Assembly: GCA_910587155.1 (NCBI GenBank)
Contig: CAJULA010000008.1
Location: forward strand, 48,337 to 112,336
Direction: 5' to 3'
Source: an uncultured Lachnospiraceae bacterium
GTDB taxonomy: Bacteria > Bacillota > Clostridia > Lachnospirales > Lachnospiraceae
DNA length: 64,000 nucleotides
Under the pieces are notes generated by a model. That model saw only the letters and a list, made by a program, of their open reading frames with translations, was not told where the DNA came from and did no database searches. The translations under genes and the position numbers were made by a program. Positions 23,891 through 31,531 of the stretch are shown piece after piece (the first letter of the stretch is position 1; the number at the start of each line of letters is the position of its first letter).

Positions 23891-26332
23891 ATGGGGACAG
23901 TGACCGGAAAACGGCTGATGATTGCGGGCACAGGCAGCGGCTGTGGGAAGACAACGGCGGTATGCGCTATCTTATACGGACTGAAAAAACAGGGGTTTGC
24001 CGTGGAAGCGTGGAAAAGCGGTCCCGACTATATTGATCCCATGTTTCACCGCAGAGTGCTGGGAAGCACGTCCGGAAATCTGGATCTGTACTTTTCGGGT
24101 GCGGACGGTGTGCGGCGGCTGTTGGCGCAGCGGATCGACAAAGCGGATATCGGCATCGTGGAAGGGGCCATGGGATACTATGACGGCATCGGCATGACAG
24201 GCCGGGCAGGCTGCCATGAGCTGGCAGAAGCGGCCGGGCTTCCTGTCGTTCTCGTTGTCAGTCCGCAGGGAATGGGAAATTCCGTGGGGGCGCTGCTGCA
24301 GGGATTTTTGCAGTACAGGCAGCCCAGCCATATTGCGGGCGTTTTATTTAACCGCGTGTCGGCATCCAGGTATGAACAGCTTCGTCCGCTGGCGGAGAAG
24401 CTGGGGCTGCGGGCAGTGGGGTATCTTCCGGTGCAGGAAGCGTTTGCGCCGGGGAGCCGTCATCTGGGACTGATTACGGCGGATGAGATAGAAAATTTTC
24501 AGGGCCGGCTGGCGCAGTTTTATCAGATCATAAAGGATACCATAGACTGGCGGGCGCTGACTGATCTGGCAGACAGTGCGCCACCCGTTACGTATGCGGA
24601 CGCCCCATCGGCCCCGTCAGACGGTATGGAGTCTTTGCGTATCGGGGTTGCGCAGGATGAGGCGTTCTGTTTTGTCTATGAAGATAACCTGCGCTGGCTT
24701 CGGCGTAAGGGCTGCCAACTGGTCCCTTTTAGCCCGCTGCGGGATCAGAGACTGCCGGCGAATCTGGACGGCATGATATTGTGCGGCGGATACCCGGAGC
24801 TGTATGCCGGAAAGCTGTCGGCAAACAAAGAAATGCGAAAGGAGATCAGAGAGGCATTTTTCTCAGGTCTTCCCTGTATTGCGGAATGCGGGGGCTTTCT
24901 GTATCTGCAGAAAAGTCTGACAGACGGACAGGGGTGTGTGCATGAGATGGCAGGGGTATTCCCCGGACACGCCTTTGGCAGAGGGGGGCTGGAAAGATTT
25001 GGTTATATCAGCCTGTCTGCAAACGGCGGACGTGTGTTCGGAGAAGCAGAGATGCCACTACGGGCCCATGAATTTCATTATTATGACTGTGACAGGCCGG
25101 GCAGTGCCTTTTTGGCTCAAAAAGCTTCGGGCACCGGACAGTGGCTGACAGGAGAAGCCGGGGATCATTTTTATGCCGGGTTTCCGCATATTTATTTTGA
25201 AAGCAATGAAACATTCGCGGAAGGCTTTCTTGCCAGAGCCCGGTATTATCGCGAACGGCACGGATATGTATCCGTGTCCCATGAGCCATATACGAAGCTG
25301 GGCCGGGAGGCGGATCAATCGGCCAGGGAGGCGGCGCAGACGCAGTGGGATGCGGTGGCAAAACCGCTGCGGGGGCTGGGTCGGCTGGAAGATATGATTG
25401 TCAGGATTGCGGGCATTCAGGGAAATCACGATATTGCGATCAGCAAACGGGCCGTACTGGTATTTTGTGCTGACAACGGCATCACCGCGCAGGGCGTGAC
25501 GCAGACAGACAGCCATGTGACGGCATTGGTAGCCGGTAATATCGCGGAAGGCACGGCCAGTGTCAGCCGGATGTGTGCGCAGAGCGGCACGGATGTCTAT
25601 GCCATTGACATAGGGATCAGAGACAGCGTATGCGCACCCTCCATGCTCTCACGCCGGATCGCGGCCGGGACACGGGATTTTTCACAGGAACCGGCCATGA
25701 GCCGCGAACAGGCTGTGCGGGCCATCGAGACGGGCATTGATCTTGTGAAGGAATACAGAGAACGGGGATATACCATACTGGCTACCGGGGAAATGGGCAT
25801 CGGCAATACGACCACAGCCAGTGCGATGGCGGCTGCGCTGCTTCCTCTGTCACCGGAGCAGGCGGCAGGCCGGGGAGCGGGGCTTTCTGACGAAGGGCTG
25901 GCGCGCAAGCGGGCGGTAATCGAAGATGCACTGCGCCGCTATCGCCTGCGGGAAAGGAATCCGCTGGAGGTGCTCTCTCATGTGGGCGGCTTTGATATCG
26001 CAGGTATGACAGGTGCTTTTATCGGCGGCTGTATGTATGGTGTGCCGATCGTGATCGACGGTATGATCTCGGCGGTGGCTGCGCTGACAGCCTCTCTGCT
26101 CTGCGAGCGGGCCGTGGGCTGTATGCTGGCATCGCACAGGAGCCGGGAACCCGCGATGGCGGTTGTGATGGAGCGCCTGGGCCTTGTGCCGGTCATAGAC
26201 GGTGATCTGGCACTGGGGGAAGGCACCGGGGCGGCGCTTTTATTTCCCATGCTGGACATGGCCGAGCGTGTTTACAGAAATACGGAAACCTTTGAAAAAA
26301 TGCAGATAGAGAGCTATCGGAAATATGACTGA
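23891..26332 (+). CDS. cbiA-cobT: fusion of cobyrinate a,c-diamide synthase (CbiA) and nicotinate-nucleotide:DMB phosphoribosyltransferase (CobT)
   Basis: 813 residues. Residues 1 to about 455 are CbiA: P-loop GTGSGCGKTT, KSGPDYIDPMFH, and a class I amidotransferase domain with nucleophile Cys333 in ECGGFLYL. Residues about 480-813 are CobT: KPLRGLGRLEDM, ADNGITAQGV, TGEMGIGNTTTAS, and catalytic Glu777 in GEGTGA. One half amidates the a and c side chains; the other activates the lower ligand base. The halves act at distant pathway steps, so the fusion is unusual. Both active sites appear intact. Confidence 0.92.
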   Translation: MGTVTGKRLMIAGTGSGCGKTTAVCAILYGLKKQGFAVEAWKSGPDYIDPMFHRRVLGSTSGNLDLYFSGADGVRRLLAQRIDKADIGIVEGAMGYYDGIGMTGRAGCHELAEAAGLPVVLVVSPQGMGNSVGALLQGFLQYRQPSHIAGVLFNRVSASRYEQLRPLAEKLGLRAVGYLPVQEAFAPGSRHLGLITADEIENFQGRLAQFYQIIKDTIDWRALTDLADSAPPVTYADAPSAPSDGMESLRIGVAQDEAFCFVYEDNLRWLRRKGCQLVPFSPLRDQRLPANLDGMILCGGYPELYAGKLSANKEMRKEIREAFFSGLPCIAECGGFLYLQKSLTDGQGCVHEMAGVFPGHAFGRGGLERFGYISLSANGGRVFGEAEMPLRAHEFHYYDCDRPGSAFLAQKASGTGQWLTGEAGDHFYAGFPHIYFESNETFAEGFLARARYYRERHGYVSVSHEPYTKLGREADQSAREAAQTQWDAVAKPLRGLGRLEDMIVRIAGIQGNHDIAISKRAVLVFCADNGITAQGVTQTDSHVTALVAGNIAEGTASVSRMCAQSGTDVYAIDIGIRDSVCAPSMLSRRIAAGTRDFSQEPAMSREQAVRAIETGIDLVKEYRERGYTILATGEMGIGNTTTASAMAAALLPLSPEQAAGRGAGLSDEGLARKRAVIEDALRRYRLRERNPLEVLSHVGGFDIAGMTGAFIGGCMYGVPIVIDGMISAVAALTASLLCERAVGCMLASHRSREPAMAVVMERLGLVPVIDGDLALGEGTGAALLFPMLDMAERVYRNTETFEKMQIESYRKYD

Positions 26333-26371
26333 CAAAGTCACATTGTCACGGTTACGGAAGAAGGGGGCGGC

Positions 26372-26947
26372 ATGCTGTACCTGATCACGGGAGCCAGCGG
26401 AAGCGGCAAATCGGAATATGCGGAAAGACTGGCCTGTGATCTGGCCCGGGAAGATAAGGTGCGCTATAAGCTGTATGTGGCGACCATGGAATCCCAGAGC
26501 AGACAGGCGAAAGAGCGGATTGCACGGCATAAAGCGCAGCGGGAGGGAAAAGGATTTGTGACCGTGGAATCTCTGTATGGACTTCCCTTTTCCGGTGCAG
26601 AAAAGGAATCTCCCTGGGGGAAGTATCCTCTCGCCGATTCCGTCATTTTGCTGGAATGCCTTTCTAATCTGCTGGCGAATCTGATGTTCTCCGGCGGGAT
26701 GAACGGTGAGCAGGCGGCGGCACGGATTTTTTCACAAGCGCAGCGGGCCCGCCGTCTCTGCCGGCATCTCGTGATCGTCACGAACGAGATTTTTTCGGAC
26801 GGCTTACAATATGCCAGGGAGACACAAGACTATGTCAGGGCGCTGGGGATGACAAACCGTCTGCTGGCAGGAGAGGCGGACGGTTTTTGGGAAGTGGTGT
26901 ATTCCGTTCCACTCTGCCTGAAAGGAGATAAACTATGGCAGTTCTGA
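26372..26947 (+). CDS. cobU: adenosylcobinamide kinase / adenosylcobinamide-phosphate guanylyltransferase
   Basis: 191 residues. P-loop GASGSGKS occupies residues 7-14, and His53 in ARHKAQR matches the His that carries GMP in CobU. The C-terminal VTNEIFSDG block is a slightly divergent form of the usual TNEVGxG. It phosphorylates adenosylcobinamide and transfers GMP to form AdoCbi-GDP, which CobS (next gene, 13-base overlap) uses. Confidence 0.9.
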   Translation: MLYLITGASGSGKSEYAERLACDLAREDKVRYKLYVATMESQSRQAKERIARHKAQREGKGFVTVESLYGLPFSGAEKESPWGKYPLADSVILLECLSNLLANLMFSGGMNGEQAAARIFSQAQRARRLCRHLVIVTNEIFSDGLQYARETQDYVRALGMTNRLLAGEADGFWEVVYSVPLCLKGDKLWQF

Positions 26948-27711
26948 AAAGTCTGTGTCTGGCTTTTTCCATGTATTCCAGGATTCCCATGCCGCGCGTG
27001 GACTGGGAAGAGAAAAATATGCGATATGTGCTCTGCTTTTTTCCCTGGGTGGGACTCGTGGTGGGAGGCGGGATGTACGGCCTGTGGCTGCTGCGGTCAT
27101 GGCTGGGAGTATTTATTCCCTTTCCGGTTTTTGTCCTGACCGGAACCGTATTGCCCGTTCTGATTACCGGCGGGATTCATATGGATGGTTTTATGGATAC
27201 GATGGATGCCCTCTGTTCCAATCAGGGCAGAGAGAGAAAGCTGGAAATACTCAAAGACCCGCATACCGGCGCCTTTGCCTGCATTTTTCTTGTGTGTGAA
27301 ATGACACTTTACGGCGCGGCGCTGTATCTCCTTATGGAGGAACGACAGGTACTCTTTCTGGGAATCGGTTTTTTTCTGTCCAGGACACTGAGCGCTTTTG
27401 CACTGCTGACAGTAACAAATGCCCGCGGCTCTGGTATGGCCAGCACTTTTTCCCGGGGCGCACGCAAAAAGACTGTCCTGGCCGTGCTGATGTTATGGCT
27501 GTTTCTGGCAGCAGGGACGGCATATTTTCTGTATGGCATGTATGGCATCCTCTGCGTGGCGCTCAGTCTGCTCGTATTTTTTTATTATGAGTGGATGGCG
27601 TACAGACGCTTCGGCGGCCTGACGGGTGATCTGGCGGGCTGGTTTGTCGTAGTATATGAGCTCGTGTTTGTGTGGATGAGCGGAATTATGGGGTATGTAT
27701 GGAACTTATAA
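26935..27711 (+). CDS. cobS: adenosylcobinamide-GDP ribazoletransferase
   Basis: 258 residues, strongly hydrophobic with about six membrane helices. The CobS signature HMDGFMDTMDALCS and DPHTGAFA are present. It joins AdoCbi-GDP to alpha-ribazole at the membrane in the last assembly step. It overlaps both cobU upstream and the CobU-like gene downstream by 13 bases, indicating tight coupling. Confidence 0.95.
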   Translation: MAVLKSLCLAFSMYSRIPMPRVDWEEKNMRYVLCFFPWVGLVVGGGMYGLWLLRSWLGVFIPFPVFVLTGTVLPVLITGGIHMDGFMDTMDALCSNQGRERKLEILKDPHTGAFACIFLVCEMTLYGAALYLLMEERQVLFLGIGFFLSRTLSAFALLTVTNARGSGMASTFSRGARKKTVLAVLMLWLFLAAGTAYFLYGMYGILCVALSLLVFFYYEWMAYRRFGGLTGDLAGWFVVVYELVFVWMSGIMGYVWNL

Positions 27712-28115
27712 TCGGCGGCTGCTTTCAGGGAAAGCTGGATTATGCAAAACAGAGATGCAAAGAGGCAGGGATTTGTGTCCGGGAAGAGGAGATACTGGAC
27801 GGCGGAAAAATGCCGGCAGAGGAATACAGGGAACGAACTGGCGCCCCGGTACGGATCCTCAACCATCTGCATCTTGTGGTAAGGCAATATGTGGAGACAG
27901 GAAAAGAGCAGGAAATCATTCCCCTGCTGGATCGGTTGCTTATGAAATATCCGGATATGCTGATTGTATGTGACGAGGTGGGACTGGGGCTGGTGCCTGT
28001 GGGAGAGACGCAGCAGGAATACCGGGAGGCAGTGGGGCGCACCCTTTGCCATCTGGCGCGGCAGGCCGTGCACATGGTGCGCATCACCGCCGGTATCCCG
28101 CTTGTGATCAGGTGA
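27699..28115 (+). CDS. short CobU-like protein with degenerate P-loop
   Basis: 138 residues from ATG 27699. The start MELIIGGCFQGKLDYA resembles a P-loop (GxxxxGK followed by Leu, not Ser/Thr). The C-terminal half, CDEVGLGLVPVG followed by GIPLVIR, closely matches the end of CobU. The middle segment carrying the guanylylated His of CobU is missing. It may be a CobU paralogue retaining only part of the chemistry, a regulatory subunit, or a related nucleotide-binding protein. It overlaps cobS by 13 bases and its 3' end overlaps the reverse-strand gene by 8 bases. Confidence 0.7.
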   Translation: MELIIGGCFQGKLDYAKQRCKEAGICVREEEILDGGKMPAEEYRERTGAPVRILNHLHLVVRQYVETGKEQEIIPLLDRLLMKYPDMLIVCDEVGLGLVPVGETQQEYREAVGRTLCHLARQAVHMVRITAGIPLVIR

Positions 28116-28686
28116 GCAGATGCCGGACGGCTTCCCAGTCGATCGTGGGCAGGTTTTTCTGCGTCACGGCTGACGTGGCTTTCTTTTTGGCAGAGATCTT
28201 TGCCATATTTATCATAAGCGAACCCAGTGCACAGACAACGGCGATGCCCATAATGATCGGGATGACCGGAAATCCGAAATCAACCTGTTCGACAATGGTA
28301 TAGACATAGCAGAGGGCGCTGACAATGATACCGACCACAATCGAGATAATGGGCGTGCTGTACATGTTTTTCTGCATACCGGAGACTGCCCAGGACTGCG
28401 GCTTCTTGCAGTGCGGGCAGGTATCCTTAAAGTCAGCGGAATAAATATGCTTCTGTGTGGCATTGTCATGAATCTGCCGGACCTGCCGGATCAGATTTTC
28501 ATGGGCTTTTTTCTCCAGCTTTTCGATTTCAGGCTGCGTCAGGACATTGTAATTACTGTTCTTTTCTGCCGCCGGCCCTGTGATGACGGCACGCAGTAAG
28601 CCGCTGTCCTGCATACAGTGTTCACAGCGAAAAGAATAAGGTACTTCCGCGCTCTCTTTGCGCGCATGTTTGTAATAGGAACTCAT
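28108..28686 (-). CDS. zinc-knuckle membrane protein of unknown function
   Basis: 192 residues. It has a CEHC pair near residues 21-24 and a CPHC pair near 89-92, probably a split zinc site, with an acidic helical stretch between them. Two membrane helices follow (about 109-130 and 139-160), then a basic tail. GGAGGGGAAATAG precedes the ATG. It lies on the opposite strand inside the cobalamin cluster and overlaps the CobU-like gene tail to tail by 8 bases. I do not recognise a function. A weak minus-strand promoter (TTGCAC at 28765-28760, TATTTT at 28742-28737) is possible. Confidence 0.65.
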   Translation of the reverse strand: MSSYYKHARKESAEVPYSFRCEHCMQDSGLLRAVITGPAAEKNSNYNVLTQPEIEKLEKKAHENLIRQVRQIHDNATQKHIYSADFKDTCPHCKKPQSWAVSGMQKNMYSTPIISIVVGIIVSALCYVYTIVEQVDFGFPVIPIIMGIAVVCALGSLMINMAKISAKKKATSAVTQKNLPTIDWEAVRHLLT

Positions 28687-28779
28687 TTACTATTTCCCCT
28701 CCTTATGTAGTTATGGATATGTATCATGCTTATTATAAAATAGCACAATCAAAGGAGGAGTGCAAGATTGGAGGACACA

Positions 28780-29427
28780 ATGGAATTGATCTGGATCAGG
28801 CATGGAATGACCGAGGGAAACACAAGACAGCGGTATATCGGCGGCAGAACGGATGAGGGATTGTGCCCGGCAGGGCGGGAAGCGCTGCGGGAAAATGTAG
28901 CTGCGGGGCTGTATCCCCGGGCGGATCTGGTTTACGTCAGTCCGATGCAGCGCTGTCTGGAGACGGCGCAGATTGTGTATCCCGATGTGCCGAAGCGGAT
29001 CGTGGAAGGCTTTCGGGAATGTGATTTCGGTCTGTTTGAGAATAAAAATGACGAAGAACTGGCGGCGGAGTCCTTTTATCAGAACTGGCGGGCTAAGAGA
29101 GAGACGGCGTCCTTTCCCGGAGGAGAGCATCCGGAAGATTTTAAACGGCGGTGCAGGGAGACGCTGCTTTCTCTGACAGCCCGGGGAGAGATGCCGGAGA
29201 AAACCGCCTTTGTGGTGCATGGCGGAGTTATCATGGCCGTCTTATCCGGGCTGGATGAAAACAGGGGCGCTTTTTATGATTATTATACCTGCAATGGAGA
29301 AGGGTATATATGCAGGGCAGAACAAAAAGGCGGCGAACTGTTGCTGCGGGACTGCAGAAGATTTGGCCCACACACACAAAGTGGCCAGGGCAATCACAGC
29401 GAAACGGGGGAGGGAGTAACCGTATGA
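28780..29427 (+). CDS. cobC: histidine phosphatase family protein, probable alpha-ribazole phosphatase
   Basis: 215 residues. RHGMTEGN at the N-terminus is the phosphohistidine motif; SPMQRCLETA and the VVHGGV block supply the second Arg and His. Members near cob genes remove the phosphate from alpha-ribazole-5'-phosphate or the 5'-phosphate of cobalamin. ATG 28780 gives the normal family N-terminus; a TTG at 28768 with a perfect AAGGAGGAG upstream is an alternative adding four residues. The tail beyond about residue 190 is extended. The stop overlaps cbiB (ATGA). Confidence 0.82.
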   Translation: MELIWIRHGMTEGNTRQRYIGGRTDEGLCPAGREALRENVAAGLYPRADLVYVSPMQRCLETAQIVYPDVPKRIVEGFRECDFGLFENKNDEELAAESFYQNWRAKRETASFPGGEHPEDFKRRCRETLLSLTARGEMPEKTAFVVHGGVIMAVLSGLDENRGAFYDYYTCNGEGYICRAEQKGGELLLRDCRRFGPHTQSGQGNHSETGEGVTV

Positions 29428-30686
29428 ATATTGTTTATGCTATGGGAATCGGTTTTATTCTGGACTGTTTTCTGGGAGATCCTCACAGTCTGCCGCATCC
29501 GGTGCGCTGGATGGGCAGACTGATTTCTTTTCTGACGCATCATCTGCACGGAGGGCAGGAGGAAGAAAGGACAGCCTGCCGGCAGGGCGGCGGAGCGTAT
29601 AAGAAAAATCCGCGGGCGGAATTTTGGAGGGGCGCCCTGATGGTTGTCATCGTTCTGGCAGTAACGGGAGGGGCAGTCTGTCTGCTGCGGTATCTCATGT
29701 ATGGTCTGTCTGCTGCGGCAGGGATCATAACGGACGGTATTCTGTTCTATTATGCCATCGCTCCTAAAAGCCTGTACCTTGAGAGTATGGCGGTCTGCCG
29801 GGCACTGGCATCCCCCGGAAAAGAGGCGGAAAGCGGCCCTGATCTGGGAGAAGCGCGCAGACGGCTTTCCATGATTGTGGGACGGGATACGGAGAGGCTG
29901 ACCGAAGCGGGAATCATACGGGCTGCGGTGGAAACTGTGGCGGAAAATACTTCGGACGGAGTAACGGCACCGATGCTGTATATGGCAGCAGGCGGACCGG
30001 TACTCTGTTTTTTATATAAAGCGGTGAACACCATGGATTCCATGGTGGGATACCATAATGAAACCTTTGAATATTTCGGCAGGGCGGCAGCCAGGACGGA
30101 CGATATATGGAATTATATACCGGCCAGACTGACCGCGTTTGTCATGCTGCTCACCGTATTTTTTCCGGCGCCTGCCGGAGGCGGGATGCTGAGAGGGACG
30201 GACCGGCGGGCAAAGCGAAGCAGGAAGCCGTATTGCCAGAAAGGTTTGCAGTGTACTGCTTCCGGGAATGAGACAAAGAAAACTGAAAAAATAAAAAATA
30301 TTCTAAAAAAAGCAAAAAGTATATACAATTTTGACGCCAAAAATTGTATGAATAATTCCGATAATTCGAGAAACATAGTAAGAAGACAGAAAAAATATGC
30401 AGGGCAGAATATAAAACAGGTGTTATTTATTTACAGACGGGACAGAGGGAAACATAAAAGTCCCAATTCCGCCCAGACGGAAAGTGTCTGTGCCGGTATC
30501 CTGGGCATCAGACTGGCGGGGGATGCCAGTTACTTTGGCAGGACGGTGCAGAAGCCTTATATTGGTGATGATCTGCGCCCGCCCTGCCGACAGGATATCT
30601 TGTGGGCCAATGCGCTGATGTATGAAACCGCGCTGATCATGATGGCACTGCTTGCGATATGCCGCCTGTTGGTGGTAAACTGGTAA
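29424..30686 (+). CDS. cbiB: adenosylcobinamide-phosphate synthase CbiB with an inserted segment
   Basis: 420 residues against the usual ~310-330. Conserved blocks include DCFLGDPHSLPHPVRWMG, AENTSDGVTAPMLY, VNTMDSMVGY, the HKSPNSAQTES block and GDASYFGR. Between helix residues ending near 250 and the block from about 331 lies a Lys/Asn-rich, poorly ordered stretch encoded by clearly AT-rich DNA (about 30270-30420), which accounts for the extra length. The frame stays open, so the protein may still work with a long loop. The enzyme is a membrane protein attaching aminopropanol phosphate to adenosylcobyrate. Confidence 0.88.
   Translation: MNIVYAMGIGFILDCFLGDPHSLPHPVRWMGRLISFLTHHLHGGQEEERTACRQGGGAYKKNPRAEFWRGALMVVIVLAVTGGAVCLLRYLMYGLSAAAGIITDGILFYYAIAPKSLYLESMAVCRALASPGKEAESGPDLGEARRRLSMIVGRDTERLTEAGIIRAAVETVAENTSDGVTAPMLYMAAGGPVLCFLYKAVNTMDSMVGYHNETFEYFGRAAARTDDIWNYIPARLTAFVMLLTVFFPAPAGGGMLRGTDRRAKRSRKPYCQKGLQCTASGNETKKTEKIKNILKKAKSIYNFDAKNCMNNSDNSRNIVRRQKKYAGQNIKQVLFIYRRDRGKHKSPNSAQTESVCAGILGIRLAGDASYFGRTVQKPYIGDDLRPPCRQDILWANALMYETALIMMALLAICRLLVVNW
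30271..30420. repeat. AT-rich in-frame insertion in cbiB with hairpin
   Basis: This stretch is visibly richer in A and T than the surrounding GC-rich operon. It contains a perfect 10-bp inverted repeat, ATACAATTTT (30323-30332) and AAAATTGTAT (30340-30349), with a 7-base loop. It keeps the cbiB frame open. The exact borders cannot be set without homologous genes; no target duplication was recognised. Confidence 0.55.
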
Positions 30687-30763
30687 CAGGATATTTTATC
30701 GCAGAAGCGACGTTTCACATTCGCAGCTGCTTTTAGGAACAATATACAGGAAGGGAGTCTTTT

Positions 30764-31408
30764 ATGAAAAAGCAATACAGACCGGCAGAGATTGAGGCAG
30801 AGAGTTTCCGCATCATTGCAGAAGAAATCAAAGGGATGGGACGGGAGCTGCCTTTGGAGACAGCGCCTGTGGTGATGCGTACCATCCATACGACCGCGGA
30901 TTTTTCTTATCTGGACAGTCTGTATTTTTCCGATCATATAATGGAAACGGCCAGGAAGGCACTAAGGCTTGGGCTCCACGTGGTAACGGATACCAATATG
31001 GCGCTGGCGGGCATCAGCAGGCAGACGCTCCGGACTCTGGGCGGCGACGCATTCTGTCTTATGGCAGATGAGGAGGTGGCCAGGGAGGCGGCAGAGCGGC
31101 AGGTGACAAGAGCCATTGTCAGTATGGAAAAGACGGCCCTGATGGGCGGGGCGCTGATCTATGTGATCGGAAATGCCCCCACCGCCCTCATCCGTGTGGT
31201 GGAACTGGCGCGGGAAGGCCGGATACGGCCGGCATTTGTCATCGGTGCGCCGGTGGGCTTTGTCAATGTGGAAGAAGCAAAGGAGCTGCTGATCGCTTCC
31301 GGCATCCCCTGTATCGTCCCCCGCGGACGCAAAGGGGGCAGCAATGTGGCGGCGGCGATTCTAAATGCCCTTCTCTATGAGACGGCAGAGCGCCCCGGGC
31401 GGAACTGA
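30764..31408 (+). CDS. cbiC: cobalt-precorrin-8X methylmutase
   Basis: 214 residues. RTIHTTADF with His42 is the catalytic motif; VIGNAPTAL, VIGAPVGFVNVEEAKE and GRKGGSNVAAAILNAL are also standard. It moves the methyl group from C11 to C12 to give cobyrinate. AGGAAGGG precedes the ATG. A 77-base gap separates it from cbiB. Its stop codon falls in the first copy of a 16-17-base direct repeat that brackets the structured element downstream. Confidence 0.95.
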   Translation: MKKQYRPAEIEAESFRIIAEEIKGMGRELPLETAPVVMRTIHTTADFSYLDSLYFSDHIMETARKALRLGLHVVTDTNMALAGISRQTLRTLGGDAFCLMADEEVAREAAERQVTRAIVSMEKTALMGGALIYVIGNAPTALIRVVELAREGRIRPAFVIGAPVGFVNVEEAKELLIASGIPCIVPRGRKGGSNVAAAILNALLYETAERPGRN

Positions 31409-31517
31409 AAAACAGCATCCCCCGTACGATGCCCGGACAGTGAAACGGATGCTCGGCCAGGCGGTTCACTGTCCCCGGCAGTGGGTATCGGAAGGGGGGA
31501 TGCGGAACTGAAAACAG
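31399..31517 (+). repeat. structured palindromic element between cbiC and cobD, flanked by direct repeats
   Basis: Three nested stems: outer GCATCCCCC (31415-31423) with GGGGGATGC (31495-31503); middle GATGCC (31428-31433) with GGTATC (31484-31489, one G-T pair); inner GGACAGTGAA (31435-31444) with TTCACTGTCC (31465-31474). Direct repeats GCGGAACTGAAAAACAG (31399-31415) and GCGGAACTGAAAACAG (31502-31517) bracket it. Removing one repeat and the element would join the cbiC stop straight to the cobD ribosome site. It shares architecture and loop sequences with 38549-38636. Confidence 0.7.
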
Positions 31518-31531
31518 GGAGGCAGACAGCA

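Noticed and set aside
30271..30420. Intein in CbiB
   Set aside because: The insert has no splicing-motif Cys/Ser start or His-Asn end and is too short.
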